A stretch of 64,000 nt of DNA from DASWJZ01 sp963814905 (GTDB taxonomy: Bacteria; Pseudomonadota; Alphaproteobacteria; Rhizobiales; Afifellaceae): NCBI GenBank assembly GCA_963814905.1, contig CAWFEM010000008.1, forward strand, positions 199,030-263,029, in the 5' to 3' direction. Below are positions 7,961 to 16,876 of the stretch, one piece after another. The notes beneath the pieces were generated by a model. The model did not search any database, was not told the origin of the DNA, and saw only the letters and a program-made list of their open reading frames with translations. A program made the translations under genes and the position numbers. Each line of letters begins with the position of its first letter. The first letter of the stretch is position 1.

Positions 7961-9157
7961 ATGCCGTGGCTGGAAAGCCCCAATCTCCTTCGCCACAGGG
8001 GAGGCCACGAGGACGGCCGTGTCACCTTCGTCGAGCTGTTCTTCGATCTCGTCTTCGTCTTCGCCGTCACGCAACTCTCGCACGGCCTTCTCCACGATCC
8101 GACGCCGGCCGGCCTTCTCCACACCGGGCTTCTTCTCCTCGCCGTCTGGTGGGCGTGGATCGACACCTCATGGGTAACGAACTGGCTCGATCCGCAAAAG
8201 GCGCCGGTGCGTCTCATGCTCTTCGCGCTGATGCTGATCGGGCTGGTGCTCTCCGCCTCGATCCCCGAGGCGTTCCACGAGAAGGGCCTCATCTTTGCCG
8301 TGGCTTATGCGGCGATACAGCTCGGGCGCTCGCTCTTCATGGTGTGGGCGCTCAAGAACCACAGCGCCCGCAACTACCGCAATTTCCAGCGCATCGCCGC
8401 GTGGCATGTCCTGATCGCGCTCGTTTGGATCGCCGGCGGCCTCGCCCATGACGAAATGCGCCTTGCGCTCTGGATCGTGGCGCTCGTCGTGGAGAATATC
8501 GGCCCGGCGGTCGGCTTCTTCGTGCCCGGCCTTGGACGCTCCACGACCGCGGACTGGGATATCGCCGGCGCGCACATGGCGGAGCGCTGCGGGCTTTTTA
8601 TCATCATCGCGCTCGGCGAATTTGTCCTCGTCACCGGCGCGACTTTCGCCGAGCTGGAATGGGAGGCTGCCACGCTTGCCGCCTTCGCCTCCGCCTTCGT
8701 CGGCTCCGTGGCGATGTGGTGGATCTATTTCAACATCGGCGCGGAGAAGGCGAGCCACCACATTGCCCAAAGCGCCGATCCCGGGCGGCTCGGCCGCCTC
8801 GCCTACACCTACATCCACATCGTGATCGTCGCCGGCATCATCGTCGTCGCCGTCGGCGACGAACTGGTGCTCGCGCATCCGTCAGGGCATGCAAACGCCG
8901 CTACGATTGCCGCGGTCGTCGGTGGCCCGGGTCTCTATCTCCTCGGCAATTTCCTCTTCAAGGGAACGGTCGCAGCGCACCGGCCGCTGTCGCATCTGAT
9001 CGGCCTGATGCTCTATGTCTTGCTTCTACCGCTTGCGAGCCACCTCTCGCCGCTCTTCCTGGGCGCGGTGTCATCAGGCGTCCTTATCATCGTGGCGATC
9101 TGGGAGACGGTCTCGCTGCGATCGTATCGGGCAGCGTTGGATCGTTCCGCCGGCTAG
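7961..9157 (+). CDS. ltrA: Low temperature requirement protein A (LtrA) family
   Basis: The 398-residue integral membrane protein has about nine or ten spans and the family N-terminal motif VTFVELFFDLVFVFAVTQLS near residues 21-40. LtrA was named from Listeria growth at low temperature; its biochemical role is not established. It starts 6 bp after the four-span membrane protein. Its stop overlaps the stop of the convergent GlxA-like regulator gene by 3 bases. Confidence 0.9.
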   Translation: MPWLESPNLLRHRGGHEDGRVTFVELFFDLVFVFAVTQLSHGLLHDPTPAGLLHTGLLLLAVWWAWIDTSWVTNWLDPQKAPVRLMLFALMLIGLVLSASIPEAFHEKGLIFAVAYAAIQLGRSLFMVWALKNHSARNYRNFQRIAAWHVLIALVWIAGGLAHDEMRLALWIVALVVENIGPAVGFFVPGLGRSTTADWDIAGAHMAERCGLFIIIALGEFVLVTGATFAELEWEAATLAAFASAFVGSVAMWWIYFNIGAEKASHHIAQSADPGRLGRLAYTYIHIVIVAGIIVVAVGDELVLAHPSGHANAATIAAVVGGPGLYLLGNFLFKGTVAAHRPLSHLIGLMLYVLLLPLASHLSPLFLGAVSSGVLIIVAIWETVSLRSYRAALDRSAG

Positions 9158-10155
9158 GCCGCCGACCTCTGGATCGACCGGCCATAGCGCTCGCGATAGG
9201 CGCCTGGGGGAAGGCCGGCGTGACGCTTGAAGAGGTTGCGGAAGAAAGCCACGTCTTCGTAGCCGACCGCGAGGCCTACTTCCTGGATTGTCAGGCGATC
9301 TTCCTCAAGCATCCGCTTGGCGGCGTCGATTCTGAGCCGCTGGAGATAAGTGAGCGGCGTCTCGCCTGTTGCCGCCTTGAAGCGGCGCAGGAACGTGCGG
9401 GGCGTGAGCGCCATGTCCGCGGCCAACCGGTCGAGATCGATGTCGTCGGGAAAATGATTGTGCAGCCAGTCCTCCGCGCGACGTATCACGGCGTCTGCAT
9501 GGTCGGTTCCGTGTGGAACGACGGAGAATCCTGTCTGGTACGTGCGCGGCATCTGCAGGACGAGCGACTTCGCGCAGCCGATCGCAACGTCGCGGCCGCA
9601 GAGCTTCTCAACGATGTAGAGCGAAAGATCGATGGAGGCGTAGACCCCGCCGCCGCAGAGAATGCCACGGTCCTCAGTGACGAGGAACTGCGGCTGCCAA
9701 TCGACGTTCGGATAGCGCTCCCGATATTGATCCGCGACAGCCCAATGCGTGGTCGCGCGCCGCCCTTCGAGCAAGCCCGCCTCTGCCAGGATCGCGACAC
9801 CGGTGCACACGCCGGCGATCAGTGCGCCCTTGGCGTGAATCTCTTGGAGCCACGGGATGAGCGAAGCGCTCTTCTCGATCAGGACATCGAGGTCGGTCCC
9901 TCCCGACGGGATCAAGACGAGGTCGGTGTGTTTGATTGCCGACAACGGCTTGTCGGGGATGACCTGCACGCCGGCACCGCCGACGACGGGCTGTCCGTCG
10001 ACCGAGACGGTCGTGACCTTGAATCGGGGTTCCGGATCGGAGCTCACGCAAAGGTTCCACCGAGTGCCCGCGGCGTAGAACACCTCGAGCGGGGCGATTG
10101 AGGACGAAACCGAGCCGTCCGGTGAGTAGAGGATTGTAACGTCGATCATGGGCAT
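9154..10155 (-). CDS. GlxA-like transcriptional regulator (DJ-1/PfpI domain + AraC HTH)
   Basis: The product has about 333 residues. The first half is a DJ-1/PfpI-like ligand domain (IDVTILYSPDG at the start, GVCTGVAILAEAGLLEG around the nucleophile-elbow Cys). The last ~110 residues form an AraC-type double helix-turn-helix. No close ribosome site distinguishes the ATG at 10155 from that at 10149. It is divergent from the DUF4242 gene (112-bp spacer), its most likely target. GlxA-type regulators often respond to quaternary amines or other small metabolites; the ligand is not predictable here. Confidence 0.87.
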   Translation of the reverse strand: MPMIDVTILYSPDGSVSSSIAPLEVFYAAGTRWNLCVSSDPEPRFKVTTVSVDGQPVVGGAGVQVIPDKPLSAIKHTDLVLIPSGGTDLDVLIEKSASLIPWLQEIHAKGALIAGVCTGVAILAEAGLLEGRRATTHWAVADQYRERYPNVDWQPQFLVTEDRGILCGGGVYASIDLSLYIVEKLCGRDVAIGCAKSLVLQMPRTYQTGFSVVPHGTDHADAVIRRAEDWLHNHFPDDIDLDRLAADMALTPRTFLRRFKAATGETPLTYLQRLRIDAAKRMLEEDRLTIQEVGLAVGYEDVAFFRNLFKRHAGLPPGAYRERYGRSIQRSAA

Positions 10156-10182
10156 CAACGAGCATGGCGGAAGCGCCCTCGT

Positions 10183-10195
10183 AAAATGACATTTT
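10183..10195. promoter_or_regulatory. Candidate operator AAAATGACATTTT
   Basis: A 13-bp dyad (AAAAT, 3-bp centre, ATTTT) lies in the 112-bp spacer between the divergent regulator and DUF4242 genes. It is AT-rich against a GC-rich background. The site fits a shared promoter or operator, by position and symmetry only. Confidence 0.4.
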
Positions 10196-10267
10196 CGACA
10201 CTCGCGGGATTGGGCGAAATTCGGCTTTATGCGCGCCAGGCGGAGGTCTGAAACCGGAGAACAGACA

Positions 10268-10540
10268 ATGAAGAAATATGTGATTGAACGCAGCGTCACA
10301 GGCGTTGGCGGAAGTGACCAGAATGGGCTCAGCGGTATCGCCCACAAGTCGAACGACGCGCTCGCCAAGCTGAGCCCGCGGGTCCAGTGGCAGCAGAGTT
10401 ACGTCACGGACGACAAGACCTTCTGCATCTATCTTGCGGAGGACGAAGCGGCGGTTCGCGAGCACGCTCGGCTGTCAGGCTTTCCCGCCAACATCATCAC
10501 CGAAGTCAAGGCAGTGATCGATCCGGCGACCGCCACCTAG
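10268..10540 (+). CDS. DUF4242 domain protein (SCO4226 nickel-binding-like)
   Basis: This 90-residue ferredoxin-like-fold protein starts MKKYVIERSVTGVGG, the typical opening of DUF4242 proteins; the Streptomyces member SCO4226 binds nickel. GGAG lies 9 bases before the ATG. Position opposite the GlxA-like gene suggests control by that regulator. The cellular role is unknown. Confidence 0.85.
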   Translation: MKKYVIERSVTGVGGSDQNGLSGIAHKSNDALAKLSPRVQWQQSYVTDDKTFCIYLAEDEAAVREHARLSGFPANIITEVKAVIDPATAT

Positions 10541-10610
10541 AGCGCCGGATCCTTCGATGCTCTAGCCATGCAAGCGGCGTTTCGGACTTCGGCCCGAAAC
10601 GCGGTTGCTC

Positions 10611-11750
10611 CTACCTGATCCCCTCCCATCTCCCCGTCTTGCCCGACTTCAGGATCGCGTCGCAGACCTTGGTCGTCTCCAGCGCTTCGCGGAAGGTGGG
10701 GGAGGTGGGTTTGCCCTTCTTGAGCCCCTCCAGGAAATCCGCCGCCTGGTGCACGAAGGAATGCTCGTAGCCGATGATGAGCCCCGGCACCCACCACTTG
10801 CCGAGATAGGGGTGCTCGCCGTCGGTGACGAGGATGTCGGTCCAGCCTCTGAGCCGCCCTTCCTTCGAATGGTCGAACCATTTCAAATGGTTCAGGTCGT
10901 GCAGGTCCCACATGAAGGAGCCGCGCTCGCCATTGATCTCCAGCGTGTAGAGCGCCTTGTGGCCGCGCGCGTAGCGCGTGGATTCGAACGTGCCCATCGA
11001 GCCGTTCGCGTAACGCGCAAGCACCGCCGCCGCGTCGTCGATGCCGACCTTCTCCTTCTTCCCGGTCAACGCGTTCTTGCGCTCCTTCACGAAGGTCTCC
11101 GTCATCGCCGAGACCTTCGATATCCCGCCGTTGATCCAGATCGCGGTGTCGATGCAGTGGGCGAGGAGGTCGCCGGTGACGCCGGAGCCCGCGGCTTTGA
11201 CGTCGAGCCGCCAAGTGCCGGCGCCGCCCTGCGGCACGTCGGGCGAGATCGTCCAGTCCTGAAGGAAGCTCGCGCGGTAATGGAAGATCTGGCCGAGCCT
11301 GCCTTCGTCCACCACCTGCTTGATCAGCGAGACCGCGGGGATGCGGCGGTAATTGTACCAGACCGTGTTCGGCACGCCCGCCTTCTCCACCGCGCGCACC
11401 ATCGGCAGCGCCTCCTTGGCGTCGCGCGCAAGCGGCTTTTCGCAGAGCACCATCTTGCCGGCCTTTGCCGCGGCGATGGCGATCTCGGCGTGCAGGTCGT
11501 TCGGCACGCAGATGTCGATCGCGTCGATGTCCTTGCGTTCCACGAGCTTCCGCCAGTCGGTCTCCACCGTCTCGTAGCCCCACATGTCGGCGAAGGCCTT
11601 GGCGTTCTTCTTGTCGCGCGCGGCGACGGCCTTCAGCACCGGCTCATAGCCCGTGTCGAAGAAATTTGAAGCCCGCCGCCAGGCGTTCGAATGCGCCCGG
11701 CCCATGAAGCCGTAGCCGACCATGCCGATGTTCAGTGCCTTCTTCGCCAT
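10611..11750 (-). CDS. Gfo/Idh/MocA family NAD(P)-dependent oxidoreductase
   Basis: The 379-residue enzyme has an N-terminal Rossmann fold (GMVGYGFMGRAH near residue 10) and the EKP motif (CEKPLA) that starts the catalytic domain of this family. Members oxidise or reduce sugars, inositols and sugar acids. GGAGGT is 4 bases before the start ATG. It is the last gene of a four-gene minus-strand set with a TIM-barrel isomerase, a cupin and a PEP-hydrolase-like protein, and it shares a regulator region with the CUT1 importer, so its substrate is probably the imported polyol or sugar or an early oxidation product. Confidence 0.93.
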   Translation of the reverse strand: MAKKALNIGMVGYGFMGRAHSNAWRRASNFFDTGYEPVLKAVAARDKKNAKAFADMWGYETVETDWRKLVERKDIDAIDICVPNDLHAEIAIAAAKAGKMVLCEKPLARDAKEALPMVRAVEKAGVPNTVWYNYRRIPAVSLIKQVVDEGRLGQIFHYRASFLQDWTISPDVPQGGAGTWRLDVKAAGSGVTGDLLAHCIDTAIWINGGISKVSAMTETFVKERKNALTGKKEKVGIDDAAAVLARYANGSMGTFESTRYARGHKALYTLEINGERGSFMWDLHDLNHLKWFDHSKEGRLRGWTDILVTDGEHPYLGKWWVPGLIIGYEHSFVHQAADFLEGLKKGKPTSPTFREALETTKVCDAILKSGKTGRWEGIR

Positions 11751-11786
11751 CGTTACCTCCAAAATCGGAGTCGCCGGGGCGCGTAG

Positions 11787-11929
11787 CCTCCCCCTTGAGG
11801 AGGTCGAAGTTTGCGAGGCGAAGCTGATGCAAACTTCGGGAGGGGGTTCTGCGTCGGAGCCTCAACCCCCTCCCGAAATGCGTCGTCCGCTTCGCGTCCT
11901 CCGATTTCGACCTCCCCTCAAGGGGGAGG
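11787..11929. repeat. 143-bp nested inverted-repeat element
   Basis: The ends are inverted copies of a CCTCCCC(C)TTGAGG-type stretch. Inside is a perfect 14-bp arm pair, TTCGGGAGGGGGTT at 11835-11848 against 11864-11877. It fills most of the gap between the isomerase and oxidoreductase genes of the minus-strand operon, so transcripts would carry a large stem-loop there. It resembles the intergenic mosaic elements of Rhizobiales. Confidence 0.75.
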
Positions 11930-11956
11930 TTGCGCCCTCATTCGCTCGCCTTGCTT

Positions 11957-13006
11957 CTATTCGCTCCAACCGTGCGCGTCGCGCACCTTGATCATTGCGC
12001 CGAGGATCGCGTCCCAGGTCTCCTGGCTCTCCATCACGCTGTTCGGGAACATGCATCCGTCCCAGCAGATGTGGCGCATCTTTTTCGTGAGCGCGCCCTT
12101 CTCGTCGCGCAGCCAGTAGCCGGCGTGCTTGACGACGTCGAGCTTGCCGTTCGGATCGTTGACCTGGCAGTGGCGGCCGGTCTTCTCGTGGTCGCCGGAG
12201 CCGAAGGTGGAGCCGTCGTTCTGCGCAACGTGGAAATCGTAGGTCCATGGTCTGAGCGCATCGGCGACCTTGCGGTAGGCGGCGTCGAGCGCGTCTTTGT
12301 CCTTCCAGTCGAAATCCTTGGGAAGGATGCGGTCCTTCTCCGCGTTGGCGCCGAGCACGAAGAGCATCGAATGCGCCATGTCGGCCTGATAGCCGACAAC
12401 GCCGGGCATGCCGACCATCTCAAGCAGGTTCACGTTCTCTCGCCACGAATGCATGCCGCCCCAGCAGATCTCGCCCTCCGCGACGAGGAACTCGCCGTAA
12501 TCCTGCGCGACCTTGCCGGCTTCGCGGAACGTCTCGGCGATGAGCTTGGTGCCTTCCTTCGGGTTCTTGTCCCAGGCCTCGACGCTGGTGGAGGAATCGA
12601 TCCTGACGCCGCCGGTCGGCCGAATGCCCAGCTCGCGCATCTGTTTTCCAATGGCGCAGGCCTTCTTGACCTGCGACACGAATGTCTTGCGCTCGTCGGG
12701 CGTGCCCATGGCCGAGCCGCCCCCCGCGCCGCCCCAGATCGGGGCCACGAACGACCCGACCTTCAGCCCATAGCCGGCGATGTGGTCGGCCATCTTCTTC
12801 ACGTCGTCCTTCGTGGAGTCGATGTCGAAATGCGGCGCTACGATGAAGAGGTCGACGCCGTCGAACTTCTCACCGTTCGGGCCGCGCGCGTCGCGGGTCA
12901 GCTCAAGCAGCGTATCGAGCGGGATGATCGGCTCGCCGTCGCCGGAGCCCTTGCCGACGATGCCCGGCCACATGGCGTTGTGCAGCTTCGGATAATTGTT
13001 GGCCAT
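11957..13006 (-). CDS. Sugar phosphate isomerase/epimerase-like TIM-barrel protein
   Basis: This 349-residue protein is of the xylose-isomerase-like TIM-barrel (AP_endonuc_2) superfamily. Metal-site candidates are Asp, Glu and His residues in the blocks APHFDID, FLVAEGEICWGG and YDFHVAQNDGS. The predicted role is isomerisation or epimerisation of a keto-sugar. GGAGG precedes the ATG by 6 bases. It sits between the cupin and Gfo/Idh genes, on the same strand, separated from each by about 190-205 bp of repeat-bearing sequence. This isomerase plus Gfo/Idh pairing is common in inositol and rare-sugar pathways. Confidence 0.88.
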   Translation of the reverse strand: MANNYPKLHNAMWPGIVGKGSGDGEPIIPLDTLLELTRDARGPNGEKFDGVDLFIVAPHFDIDSTKDDVKKMADHIAGYGLKVGSFVAPIWGGAGGGSAMGTPDERKTFVSQVKKACAIGKQMRELGIRPTGGVRIDSSTSVEAWDKNPKEGTKLIAETFREAGKVAQDYGEFLVAEGEICWGGMHSWRENVNLLEMVGMPGVVGYQADMAHSMLFVLGANAEKDRILPKDFDWKDKDALDAAYRKVADALRPWTYDFHVAQNDGSTFGSGDHEKTGRHCQVNDPNGKLDVVKHAGYWLRDEKGALTKKMRHICWDGCMFPNSVMESQETWDAILGAMIKVRDAHGWSE

Positions 13007-13066
13007 CGTTTCCTCCGTGGACCGTCACCGATCGGAGACGGCTGAATTCTCTTGCCTTCATTCGAG

Positions 13067-13167
13067 GTCGTCATGCCCGGATTTGATCCGGGCATCCATT
13101 CCGTGACGTCTAAGATAGCCGCGACCGGGACGGAATGGATTGCCGGATCAAGTCCGGCAATGACGAC
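13067..13167. repeat. ~100-bp palindromic repeat, copy A
   Basis: The repeat begins GTCGTCATGCCCGG and ends in its inverse, with the inner pair CATCCATTCCGT / ACGGAATGGATTG. Three other copies lie at 25091-25191, 25922-26022 and 41317-41412. This one is between the cupin and isomerase genes. Confidence 0.9.
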
Positions 13168-13194
13168 GGAGAGGAGCGCGTCGGTCCTTCCGCC

Positions 13195-13596
13195 TTACTT
13201 CCTCAAATCCTTCCACGGCGCCTCGCCCGAAACGTCCACCACCTCATAGCCGATCTCGCCGACGCAGGGGCCGAGGATCGCCAGGACCTTGGCGTCGCGG
13301 TCTCCGGTGTTGAAGGAGGCGTGCACCATGTCGGCGGGGATGAAGGCGCAGTCGCCCGGCAAAAGCACGCGCTTCTCCCGATCGACCCATTGCTCAACCT
13401 CGCCGGAAACGCAGTAGATGATCTCTTCCTGGTCGGGGTGCTTGTGGAAGTCGTGTCCCTTGCCGGGGCTGAGGGTGACGTCGATCATGGTGAGCTGCGA
13501 AGCACCGGTATTGGGCGGGTTGCTCATCCAGCCGAGCCGGCCCCAGTCGAGCACCTCAGGCGTCATCTCCTTGGCGATCACGAACTTGCCGCGCAT
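13195..13596 (-). CDS. Cupin-domain protein
   Basis: This 133-residue single-domain cupin has the metal-binding motif 1 GHDFHKHPDQEE, giving His, His and Glu ligands, and a second motif ending in DMVHASFN that supplies the last His. Small cupins of this type act as sugar isomerases, oxidases or ligand sensors. The ATG at 13596 has GGGAG upstream; the frame stays open further upstream only inside the neighbouring gene, so a longer start is unlikely. It is 29 bp downstream of the PEP-hydrolase-like gene and almost certainly co-transcribed with it. Confidence 0.9.
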   Translation of the reverse strand: MRGKFVIAKEMTPEVLDWGRLGWMSNPPNTGASQLTMIDVTLSPGKGHDFHKHPDQEEIIYCVSGEVEQWVDREKRVLLPGDCAFIPADMVHASFNTGDRDAKVLAILGPCVGEIGYEVVDVSGEAPWKDLRK

Positions 13597-13625
13597 TTCG
13601 CTCTCCCTGGTCCTTGCCGGCCGCT

Positions 13626-14465
13626 TCAGCTCGCGCCGAAGGCGATATCCTTGAAGTGCCGCACCTGCTCCGTCAGCGCGCCCTCCACCGGCAGCCGCTC
13701 CATCGACGACGCGCCATAGAACCCGTGGCAAAGCGCGGCGTTCTTCAGAACATATTCCGCGTCCGCCGGCATCGCGATCGGGCCGCCGTGGCAGAGCACG
13801 ATGATGTCCTTGCGCACACGCGTTGCGGCTTCGGCGATGGCGTCGATCTCGCCGACGCATTTTTCAAGCGACTTTGCCGAGGTCGCGCCGATCGCGCCGC
13901 CGACCGTCACCCCCATATGCGCAACGACGATGTCGGCGCCGGCCTTGGCCATGGCCGTCGCCTCGTCGGGATTGAAGACATAGGGCGTTGTCAGGAGGTC
14001 GAGCGCATGCGCCTGGGCTATCATGTCGACCTCGAGCCCGAAGCCCATGCCGGTCTCCTCGAAGCTCGCGCGCATCGTGCCGTCGAAGAGCCCGATCGTG
14101 GGAAAGTTCTGCACGCCGGAAAAGCCCATTGCGCCGAGCTCGGCGAGGAATTGCGGCATCAGCACGAAGGGATCGGTGCCGTTGACGCCGGCGAGCACCG
14201 GCGTCTTCTTCACCACCGGCAGCACTTCGACGGCCATCTCCTTCACGATCTCATTGGCGTTGCCATAGGCGAGAAGCCCCGCCGCGGACCCGCGCCCGGC
14301 CATGCGGTAGCGTCCGGAATTATAGATGATGATCAGGTCGATGCCGCCGGCTTCCTCGCATTTCGCCGACAGGCCCGTGCCCGCCCCGCCGCCGACGATC
14401 GGAACGCGCCGGCGCACCATGTCCTGAAATTTCTCCAGGATCGCCTGTCTTGCAATGCGCGCCAT
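13626..14465 (-). CDS. Phosphoenolpyruvate hydrolase-like TIM-barrel protein (PF09370 family)
   Basis: The 279-residue protein has an N-terminal VPIVGGGAGTGLSAK block and internal GFSGVQNFPTIGLFDG and VAHMGVTVGGAIG blocks, which fit the phosphoenolpyruvate hydrolase / TIM-barrel signal transduction family of the PEP-mutase-like superfamily. Biochemical roles in this family are poorly established; C-C or P-O bond cleavage of a phospho-oxo-acid is possible. GGGAGG precedes the start. It is the first gene of the minus-strand catabolic operon and faces the TetR gene across a 206-bp divergent promoter region. Confidence 0.82.
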   Translation of the reverse strand: MARIARQAILEKFQDMVRRRVPIVGGGAGTGLSAKCEEAGGIDLIIIYNSGRYRMAGRGSAAGLLAYGNANEIVKEMAVEVLPVVKKTPVLAGVNGTDPFVLMPQFLAELGAMGFSGVQNFPTIGLFDGTMRASFEETGMGFGLEVDMIAQAHALDLLTTPYVFNPDEATAMAKAGADIVVAHMGVTVGGAIGATSAKSLEKCVGEIDAIAEAATRVRKDIIVLCHGGPIAMPADAEYVLKNAALCHGFYGASSMERLPVEGALTEQVRHFKDIAFGAS

Positions 14466-14603
14466 GCGGCCTCCCTCAGCCCCGGCGAGCGCGAGCAGGG
14501 AAGGCAGCTCCGGCGTCGCCGCGCGCTCTGCCGCTCGCCCGCTCGTTTCGGGCGCCCGTCGTGCCGGCGCTGTCGATGCGCTTCATCGCCTCCCCGACGA
14601 AAC

Positions 14604-14625
14604 AAGCGATTTCATTCGATCGCTT
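14604..14625. promoter_or_regulatory. Candidate operator of the TetR regulator
   Basis: Inverted repeat AAGCGAT at 14604-14610 and ATCGCTT at 14619-14625 (8-bp spacer) lies in the AT-richer stretch between the divergent PEP-hydrolase-like and TetR genes. Position and symmetry fit TetR autoregulation and control of both directions. No binding data are available. Confidence 0.45.
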
Positions 14626-14671
14626 CTGTTTTTGGTTTGCTTTTATTTTGAGACGGCCGTACCATATTGGC

Positions 14672-15454
14672 ATGTCCGTCTCGGGTCAAGTACGGGAGCG
14701 AAGCGCCGCCGCGGAGCGCGGCCCGCGCGTGCGCATGCGCCGTCACATGCTGGCGGCAGCGATCCGCCTCATGCAGGACGGCTTCGTGCCTTCGGTCAGC
14801 GACGTCGCGGAGGCGGCGGAGGTCTCCCGCGCCACAGCCTATCGCTATTTCCCGAGCCAGGCGGCGATGGTGCAGGCGGTGGTCGACGAGGCGCTCGGGC
14901 CGATCCGCGCCTGGCGCTCCGCGAGCGACGATGCCGACGCGAATGTCGCCGAGCTTTTCGCCTTCGCCTTCCCGCGCATGCTGGAATACGAGGCGACGCA
15001 CCGCGCTGCCCTTTCCCAGGCGCTCGATCAGTGGACGCGGCGCCAGGCCGGCACGCTCGGCGCGGAGCCGCGCATCGTGCGCGGCAACCGCAAGAACCTC
15101 ATTCGCGATGCGCTGGCGCCGCTTGAGGGCCGCGTTCCGGCGGCCACGTTTGACAAGCTGGCGCAGTCGCTGTCACTGATTTTCGGGATTGAGGCGATTA
15201 TCGTCCTCAAGGATATTTGGAACGTCGACGACGCGGAACTGCGCGGTCTCGCCCTTTGGGCGGCGCATGCCCTGGTCGAGGCGGCGGTTGCGGAAAGCCC
15301 CTCTGCGGGGCACTCTGGCGCCGCGAAGAAACCGGCCGGGCGGCCTGCCGCCGGAAAGCCGACGGCGGCGTCCGGCGCTGCGACGAAGCAGCCGCGGCGC
15401 CTCGCCGTTGCCAAGAAGAACATGGCCAAGAAGAAGAAAAGGATCGCAGGGTAG
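14672..15454 (+). CDS. TetR/AcrR family regulator with lysine-alanine-rich tail
   Basis: The product has about 260 residues. The N-terminal helix-turn-helix contains VSDVAEAAEVSRATAYRYFPS, the standard TetR DNA-recognition segment, followed by an all-helical ligand domain. The last ~43 residues are dominated by Ala, Lys, Pro, Gly and Arg, like histone-H1/AlgP-type tails, which is unusual for TetR proteins. No strong ribosome site precedes the ATG at 14672, but it starts at the expected distance from the HTH. The gene is placed between the minus-strand catabolic operon and the CUT1 transporter genes and probably regulates both. Confidence 0.88.
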   Translation: MSVSGQVRERSAAAERGPRVRMRRHMLAAAIRLMQDGFVPSVSDVAEAAEVSRATAYRYFPSQAAMVQAVVDEALGPIRAWRSASDDADANVAELFAFAFPRMLEYEATHRAALSQALDQWTRRQAGTLGAEPRIVRGNRKNLIRDALAPLEGRVPAATFDKLAQSLSLIFGIEAIIVLKDIWNVDDAELRGLALWAAHALVEAAVAESPSAGHSGAAKKPAGRPAAGKPTAASGAATKQPRRLAVAKKNMAKKKKRIAG

Positions 15455-15502
15455 AAGCTTCGACAAAACAACAAGCCGCAGGAAATGTGGCGCAATTCGC
15501 TT

Positions 15503-15523
15503 CCGGTCCCTGAGAAGGACCGG
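15503..15523 (+). other. Stem-loop in the leader of the CUT1 binding-protein gene
   Basis: Perfect 7-bp arms CCGGTCC and GGACCGG flank a 7-base loop, 23 bases before the solute-binding-protein ATG. There is no T tract, so a 5'-leader stabilising hairpin is more likely than a terminator. Confidence 0.5.
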
Positions 15524-15546
15524 CGAACCTAACGGAGGAAACTGAG

Positions 15547-16854
15547 ATGTTGAGAAAAATGTGGACTGGTATGCTGGCGGGGACGGCGATCGCCCTCGCC
15601 GCCGGGCCGGCCGCGGCGCAGGAGCTGACCATCTTCTGGGCCGAATGGGATCCGGCGAACTATCTCCAGGAGCTCGTCAACGAATACACCGCCGAGACCG
15701 GCGTGACCGTCACGGTGGAAACGACGCCGTGGCCGGATTTCCAGACCAAGGCCTTTGCCGAGTTCAACGCCCACGGCGATGCCTATGACATGGTCGTCGG
15801 CGACTCGCAGTGGCTCGGCGCCGGCTCGACCGGCGGGCACTATGTCGACCTCACCGACTTCTTCAAGAAGCACAATCTCGGCGAGGTGATGGCTCCCGCG
15901 ACGATCAAGTACTACGCCGAATATCCTGGTAACAGCGGCAAGTATTGGGCGATCCCGCTGGAAGGCGACGCGGCGGGCTGGGCCTACCGCAAGGACTGGT
16001 TCGAGGACCCGACGGAGATGGCCAACTTCAAGGCGAAGTACGGCTACGACCTCGGTGTGCCGAAGACCTACGCGGAGCTTCGCGACATCGCCGAGTTCTT
16101 CACCCGGCCCGACGAGAACCGCTACGGCATCGCGATCTACACCGACAATTCCTATGATGCGATGGCGATGGGCTTCGAGGGCGCCATCTTCAGCTATGGC
16201 GGGGACCTTGGCGACTACTCGACCTACAAGGTCGACGGTATCATCAACTCGCCGGAGAACATCGCCGGCCTGCAGATGTACAAGGACCTCTACAGCTTCA
16301 CGCCGCCGAACTGGGGCAAGACCTTCTTCCAGGAGGACAACCAGGCGATCACCGAGGGCCTGGCGGCGATGAGCCTGAACTTCTTCGCCTTCTTCCCGGC
16401 GCTCGCCAACCCGGCGACCAACCCGCACGCCGACGCCACCGGCTACTTCGCCAATCCGGCGGGTCCCGGCGGCGCACAGCATGCGGCGCTTGGCGGGCAG
16501 GGCATCTCCGTCGTCTCCTATTCCAAGAACCAGGACGAGGCGATGAAGTTCCTTGAGTGGTTCATCAAGGAGGACACCCAGAAGAAGTGGGCGGAGCTCG
16601 GTGGTTACACCTGCAGCGCTGCGGTGCTGAAGTCGGACGAGTTCCGCAAAGCCACGCCCTTCAACGAAGCCTTCTACCAGACGATGTTCATGGTGAAGGA
16701 TTTCTGGGCGGTGCCGGAATATGCCGAGCTTCTGACGCAGATGAACAATCGCATCTATCCGTTCATCGTCGGCGGCGAGGGGACGTCGAAGGAAGCCCTG
16801 GACGGACTGTCCGAGGACTGGCAGGCGACGTTCAAGAAATACGGGCGCATGTAA
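15547..16854 (+). CDS. CUT1-type ABC importer, extracellular solute-binding protein
   Basis: The 435-residue precursor has a clear Sec signal peptide (about residues 1-24, ending GPAAAQ), then a mature family 1 (sugar) binding protein starting ELTIFWAEWDPANY. It would deliver a sugar or polyol to the two permeases encoded next. CGGAGG lies 9 bases before the start. Acidic composition and regular sugar-binder length argue for a carbohydrate ligand; the specificity cannot be read. An 11-bp stem-loop directly follows the gene, which often raises the amount of binding protein relative to downstream subunits. Confidence 0.93.
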   Translation: MLRKMWTGMLAGTAIALAAGPAAAQELTIFWAEWDPANYLQELVNEYTAETGVTVTVETTPWPDFQTKAFAEFNAHGDAYDMVVGDSQWLGAGSTGGHYVDLTDFFKKHNLGEVMAPATIKYYAEYPGNSGKYWAIPLEGDAAGWAYRKDWFEDPTEMANFKAKYGYDLGVPKTYAELRDIAEFFTRPDENRYGIAIYTDNSYDAMAMGFEGAIFSYGGDLGDYSTYKVDGIINSPENIAGLQMYKDLYSFTPPNWGKTFFQEDNQAITEGLAAMSLNFFAFFPALANPATNPHADATGYFANPAGPGGAQHAALGGQGISVVSYSKNQDEAMKFLEWFIKEDTQKKWAELGGYTCSAAVLKSDEFRKATPFNEAFYQTMFMVKDFWAVPEYAELLTQMNNRIYPFIVGGEGTSKEALDGLSEDWQATFKKYGRM

Positions 16855-16876
16855 GACGCGTCTGAGCATTGCGAAC

